Of a stretch of 51,242 bases of DNA, positions 49,179 to 51,242 are shown piece after piece. Within the stretch, counting starts at the first letter, position 1; every line of letters starts with the position of its first letter. The position numbers were made by a program, and so were the translations under genes. The notes under the pieces are model-generated. The model ran no database searches. It saw nothing but the letters and a program-made list of their open reading frames with translations, and was not told where the DNA came from. This stretch comes from Phycisphaerae bacterium (GTDB taxonomy: Bacteria; Planctomycetota; Phycisphaerae; UBA1845; PWPN01), in assembly GCA_012719955.1 (NCBI GenBank), contig JAAXZI010000149.1, positions 1 to 51,242 of the forward strand. Direction: 5' to 3'.

Positions 49179-51242
49179 TCATTTCCTGACTGGCCCAACC
49201 ACCTCTACCTTTGGGTTGGACAGGGGGCCGGTAACCCGATAGCTGACTATCGACTCTCCGACGGCCAGGGCGTCGCTGACGTCACCGAACAGGTTGCCCA
49301 TCTCCTGCGAGAAATGCTTCAGTTTGCCCAGCGTGGCGACCTCGCCGGCCCGTCCGATCCCGGTGCCCAGCTCCCGGCCGATTTTGGCAGCCGCATGAGC
49401 CGTGGCCCGCAGGTCCACGGTCGCGTCGTAGTTGATCCGCCCGGACGCCCGCAGGTCAACCATCTCCGAATCGATCCTGAGATCGTCCACCTGCACGTGG
49501 GTTGGCCGGAGTTGGAACTTGGCCGAGGCGCTGTCCGATCGCGTGTGAACCAGGCCCAGTGTCGCCTTGGAAACCGCCTTGGCGATAGCGTGAATGACCG
49601 GGAGCCTGATCAGCTTGCCCTTGCGAACCTGGATCGTGCCGCTTCCGTGAAGCGATTTAATGCCCTCCTCCAGATGGATTGAGAAGTTCCCATGGGTGTC
49701 AAGCAGGCCCGCGTACTGTGGATCGCCGCCCTGTACCACGCGCAATGTTTCCTCCATGCGTGTATTGACGGCGTTCCAGGTCACGCCCAGCGGATACGGC
49801 CGGTCCAGGGACAGGTTCACGTTCCCGCTGATCGATCCGCCAAGCAGGATGGCATCATATCGCGAAGAAACTCCACGGGGGTTCAGTGCCGCATCCAATG
49901 TCACACGATTGATCGGGCAGACGGTTTGATCGAAGGCCACGTGGCCCTCGGTCAGTTGGGCCCCAATGCTGGCCTCCGTCTTGCGCATGTCGATCAGCGG
50001 AAACGTGCCCCGTGCGGTCAGGGACAGCTTGCCGCGGACCTCATGCTGGCGCAGGGCGTGCTGCAACGCAGGGGGGAACATGCTGTACTGGCCCTCGCCC
50101 AGTTGCCCCTCGAGTTGCAGCCGGTTCAGTTCCAGCCGGAATGCGTCCGCGTCTATCCGGCCGTCCAGATCGATGTCGAACAGCCCTTCGCGGCGGATGG
50201 ACGCCGCCAGATGATACCAACCCGGCGCATCCTGCAACGGCGGTATGCGAAACTCCATGTCGATTCCCGAGAGCATCATCGGATCGCCCTGGCCGTCGTT
50301 ATCGTCGTAGAGCACCTCTCCCTGGCTGATCAGGAGTTGCTCGAAGCGGGCGAAATCGCTCAACCGCGCCGGGGGACTCGAAGAACTCTCGGAACTCGAG
50401 GGACTCTCGGAATTGCCCAGCCGTCGCCAGCCGAGCAGGCCGCTCTTCTCATCGGCCGCTTGCACGAAGCTCAGCCGGGGACGTGTGAAGCGGGCCGTGC
50501 GCACTTCAAGCGGCCCGTTTGCCCGCGGTGGATTGGCCAGGTCAAACTCGATCCGTTCCACCTCCAGCATGGACAGGTCGTCGCCCACCAGGGCCAGTCC
50601 GGACACGTCGGCCTTGATCTGGTTCACCGGCAAATCGAAGTTGAGCACCGCCCGCTCCACGGGCATGCTCACTCCTGCGAAGTTCAACCGTGTCCGGCGC
50701 AGATTCACTCGCGCTTGCCCGACGCTGTCGGTTACCCGGGTCAATGGCACCTGTCCCTGGAAAGTGAACGACAGGTTGCCGGTGATCCCGTGCCGGCGGA
50801 AAAGATCGCCGATCGTGTCCGGCAACAGCGCGTACTGGGCTTCGCCTTTCACGCTCGTCTGGAAGCTGAAGCGTTCCAGATCAAGCAGCAACCCGGCCAG
50901 GTCCAACCGCCCGGTGAGGCTGGTGTGGAACAGACCGGTGCTCCGCGCAGAGGCCGTCACCGCTTGCCCCTTGCCACCGCCTTCCGAGGGAGGCTTCAGG
51001 CTGATCTGGATGCTCCGCAGGGTGAGCGGCCGGCCGCCCGACACGCCATAGACAAAAGTCCCATTGCGGATATCACCCTCTCGAATGCGAACGAATCGGT
51101 TGGCCAGCGAGTGGACCTTTTGCATCGGTTGGGTGGAAGGGCTTTCCCCGCCAGGGGGGCGGGCATCCTGCGCGCCTTCGTCACCCGGGGGGCGGGCATC
51201 CTGCCCGCCGTCTTCACCCGGGGGGCGGGCATCTTGCCCGCC
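49179..51242 (-). CDS. AsmA-like envelope protein, N-terminus beyond the window
   Basis: The C-terminal 687 residues or so of a large AsmA/TamB-like protein. Repeating beta-rich segments such as SLTGRLDLAGLLLDLERFSF, NLSFTFQGQVPLTRVTDSVG, VRGKLSLTARGTFPLIDMRK and HGNFSIHLEEGIKSLHGSGT, and the ending VSYRVTGPLSNPKVEVVGPV, are typical; such proteins bridge the periplasm and are thought to move phospholipids. The frame stays open to the window edge through three 33-base repeats (51158-51242). A Met at 51125 could be the start, but it has no ribosome-binding site and no signal or membrane segment, so I treat the gene as running off the edge. The Ser-rich stretch SESPSSSESSSSPP is a local low-complexity insertion. 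Confidence 0.75.
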   Translation of the reverse strand, partial: GGQDARPPGEDGGQDARPPGDEGAQDARPPGGESPSTQPMQKVHSLANRFVRIREGDIRNGTFVYGVSGGRPLTLRSIQISLKPPSEGGGKGQAVTASARSTGLFHTSLTGRLDLAGLLLDLERFSFQTSVKGEAQYALLPDTIGDLFRRHGITGNLSFTFQGQVPLTRVTDSVGQARVNLRRTRLNFAGVSMPVERAVLNFDLPVNQIKADVSGLALVGDDLSMLEVERIEFDLANPPRANGPLEVRTARFTRPRLSFVQAADEKSGLLGWRRLGNSESPSSSESSSSPPARLSDFARFEQLLISQGEVLYDDNDGQGDPMMLSGIDMEFRIPPLQDAPGWYHLAASIRREGLFDIDLDGRIDADAFRLELNRLQLEGQLGEGQYSMFPPALQHALRQHEVRGKLSLTARGTFPLIDMRKTEASIGAQLTEGHVAFDQTVCPINRVTLDAALNPRGVSSRYDAILLGGSISGNVNLSLDRPYPLGVTWNAVNTRMEETLRVVQGGDPQYAGLLDTHGNFSIHLEEGIKSLHGSGTIQVRKGKLIRLPVIHAIAKAVSKATLGLVHTRSDSASAKFQLRPTHVQVDDLRIDSEMVDLRASGRINYDATVDLRATAHAAAKIGRELGTGIGRAGEVATLGKLKHFSQEMGNLFGDVSDALAVGESIVSYRVTGPLSNPKVEVVGPVRK
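51158..51242. repeat. Repeat family A, three 33-base tandem units in frame
   Basis: Units at 51158, 51191 and 51224 recur every 33 bases, that is 11 codons, within the open frame of the AsmA-like gene. They encode GGQDARPPGED-type peptides on the minus strand. The last unit touches the window edge. Confidence 0.8.

Overview
The window reads as chromosome of a GC-rich bacterium of the PVC superphylum, most likely a planctomycete (Phycisphaerae-like). The lineage evidence is a PVC-type small basic protein gene (17521-17751), a SPOR-like protein beginning KSKYAPALFEV, a Tad pilus locus of planctomycete layout, an ECF sigma gene coupled to a large membrane partner, and several families of short palindromic intergenic repeats. 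The taxon is an inference. No rRNA, tRNA, CRISPR array or intact insertion sequence is visible.

Layout. 1-3.9 kb: a DHH phosphoesterase carrying an in-frame palindromic repeat, an arsenate reductase, and an NCS1-type permease. 4.0-10.5 kb: pheS and pheT, separated by a GT-C glycosyltransferase-like membrane protein and a Phd/VapC toxin-antitoxin pair that abuts pheT. 10.9-15.4 kb: a secreted PafA-like phosphatase, a DUF4832-type secreted protein and an O-methyltransferase. 15.4-18.9 kb (minus strand): a single-domain response regulator, a class I aminotransferase, the small basic protein and the SPOR-like protein. 19.0-21.7 kb: a lipoprotein esterase with a PKD domain and a membrane diguanylate cyclase. 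22.5-31.9 kb: a Tad/Flp pilus operon (flp, prepilin peptidase, tadE, cpaB, secretin, cpaE, tadA, tadB, tadC) with conspicuous hairpins in its larger gaps. 32.0-34.2 kb: a cyclophilin lipoprotein and an S2P/M50 protease with CBS domains. 34.7-44.6 kb: a sulfate-themed block with a small lipoprotein, an AlgE-like porin and the sulfate ABC operon (sbp-cysT-cysW-cysA) on the minus strand, and, divergent from it, a sigma-54 activator, a YeiH-type putative sulfate exporter and a 53-residue membrane peptide. 44.8-51.2 kb: a TIM-barrel isomerase, a PilZ protein, an ECF sigma factor with its coupled membrane partner, and an AsmA-like protein that runs off the window edge.

How the parts may work together. 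The diguanylate cyclase beside the Tad genes and the PilZ protein suggest c-di-GMP control of attachment. Upstream of sbp there is a near-consensus sigma-54 promoter with three 15-base direct repeats at an exact 21-base period behind it, and a sigma-54 activator is encoded divergently; I infer that this activator controls sulfate uptake. The vapBC pair has a perfect inverted repeat exactly between its -35 and -10 elements and lies 9 bases before pheT, so autoregulation of the module could also affect an essential tRNA synthetase subunit.

Most striking to me: (1) the sigma-54/direct-repeat architecture on a sulfate transporter; (2) an 8-bp-arm palindromic repeat family that occurs both between genes and, in frame, inside two genes; (3) the toxin-antitoxin operator upstream of pheT. 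Functions rest on motif recognition by eye; no alignments or searches were run.
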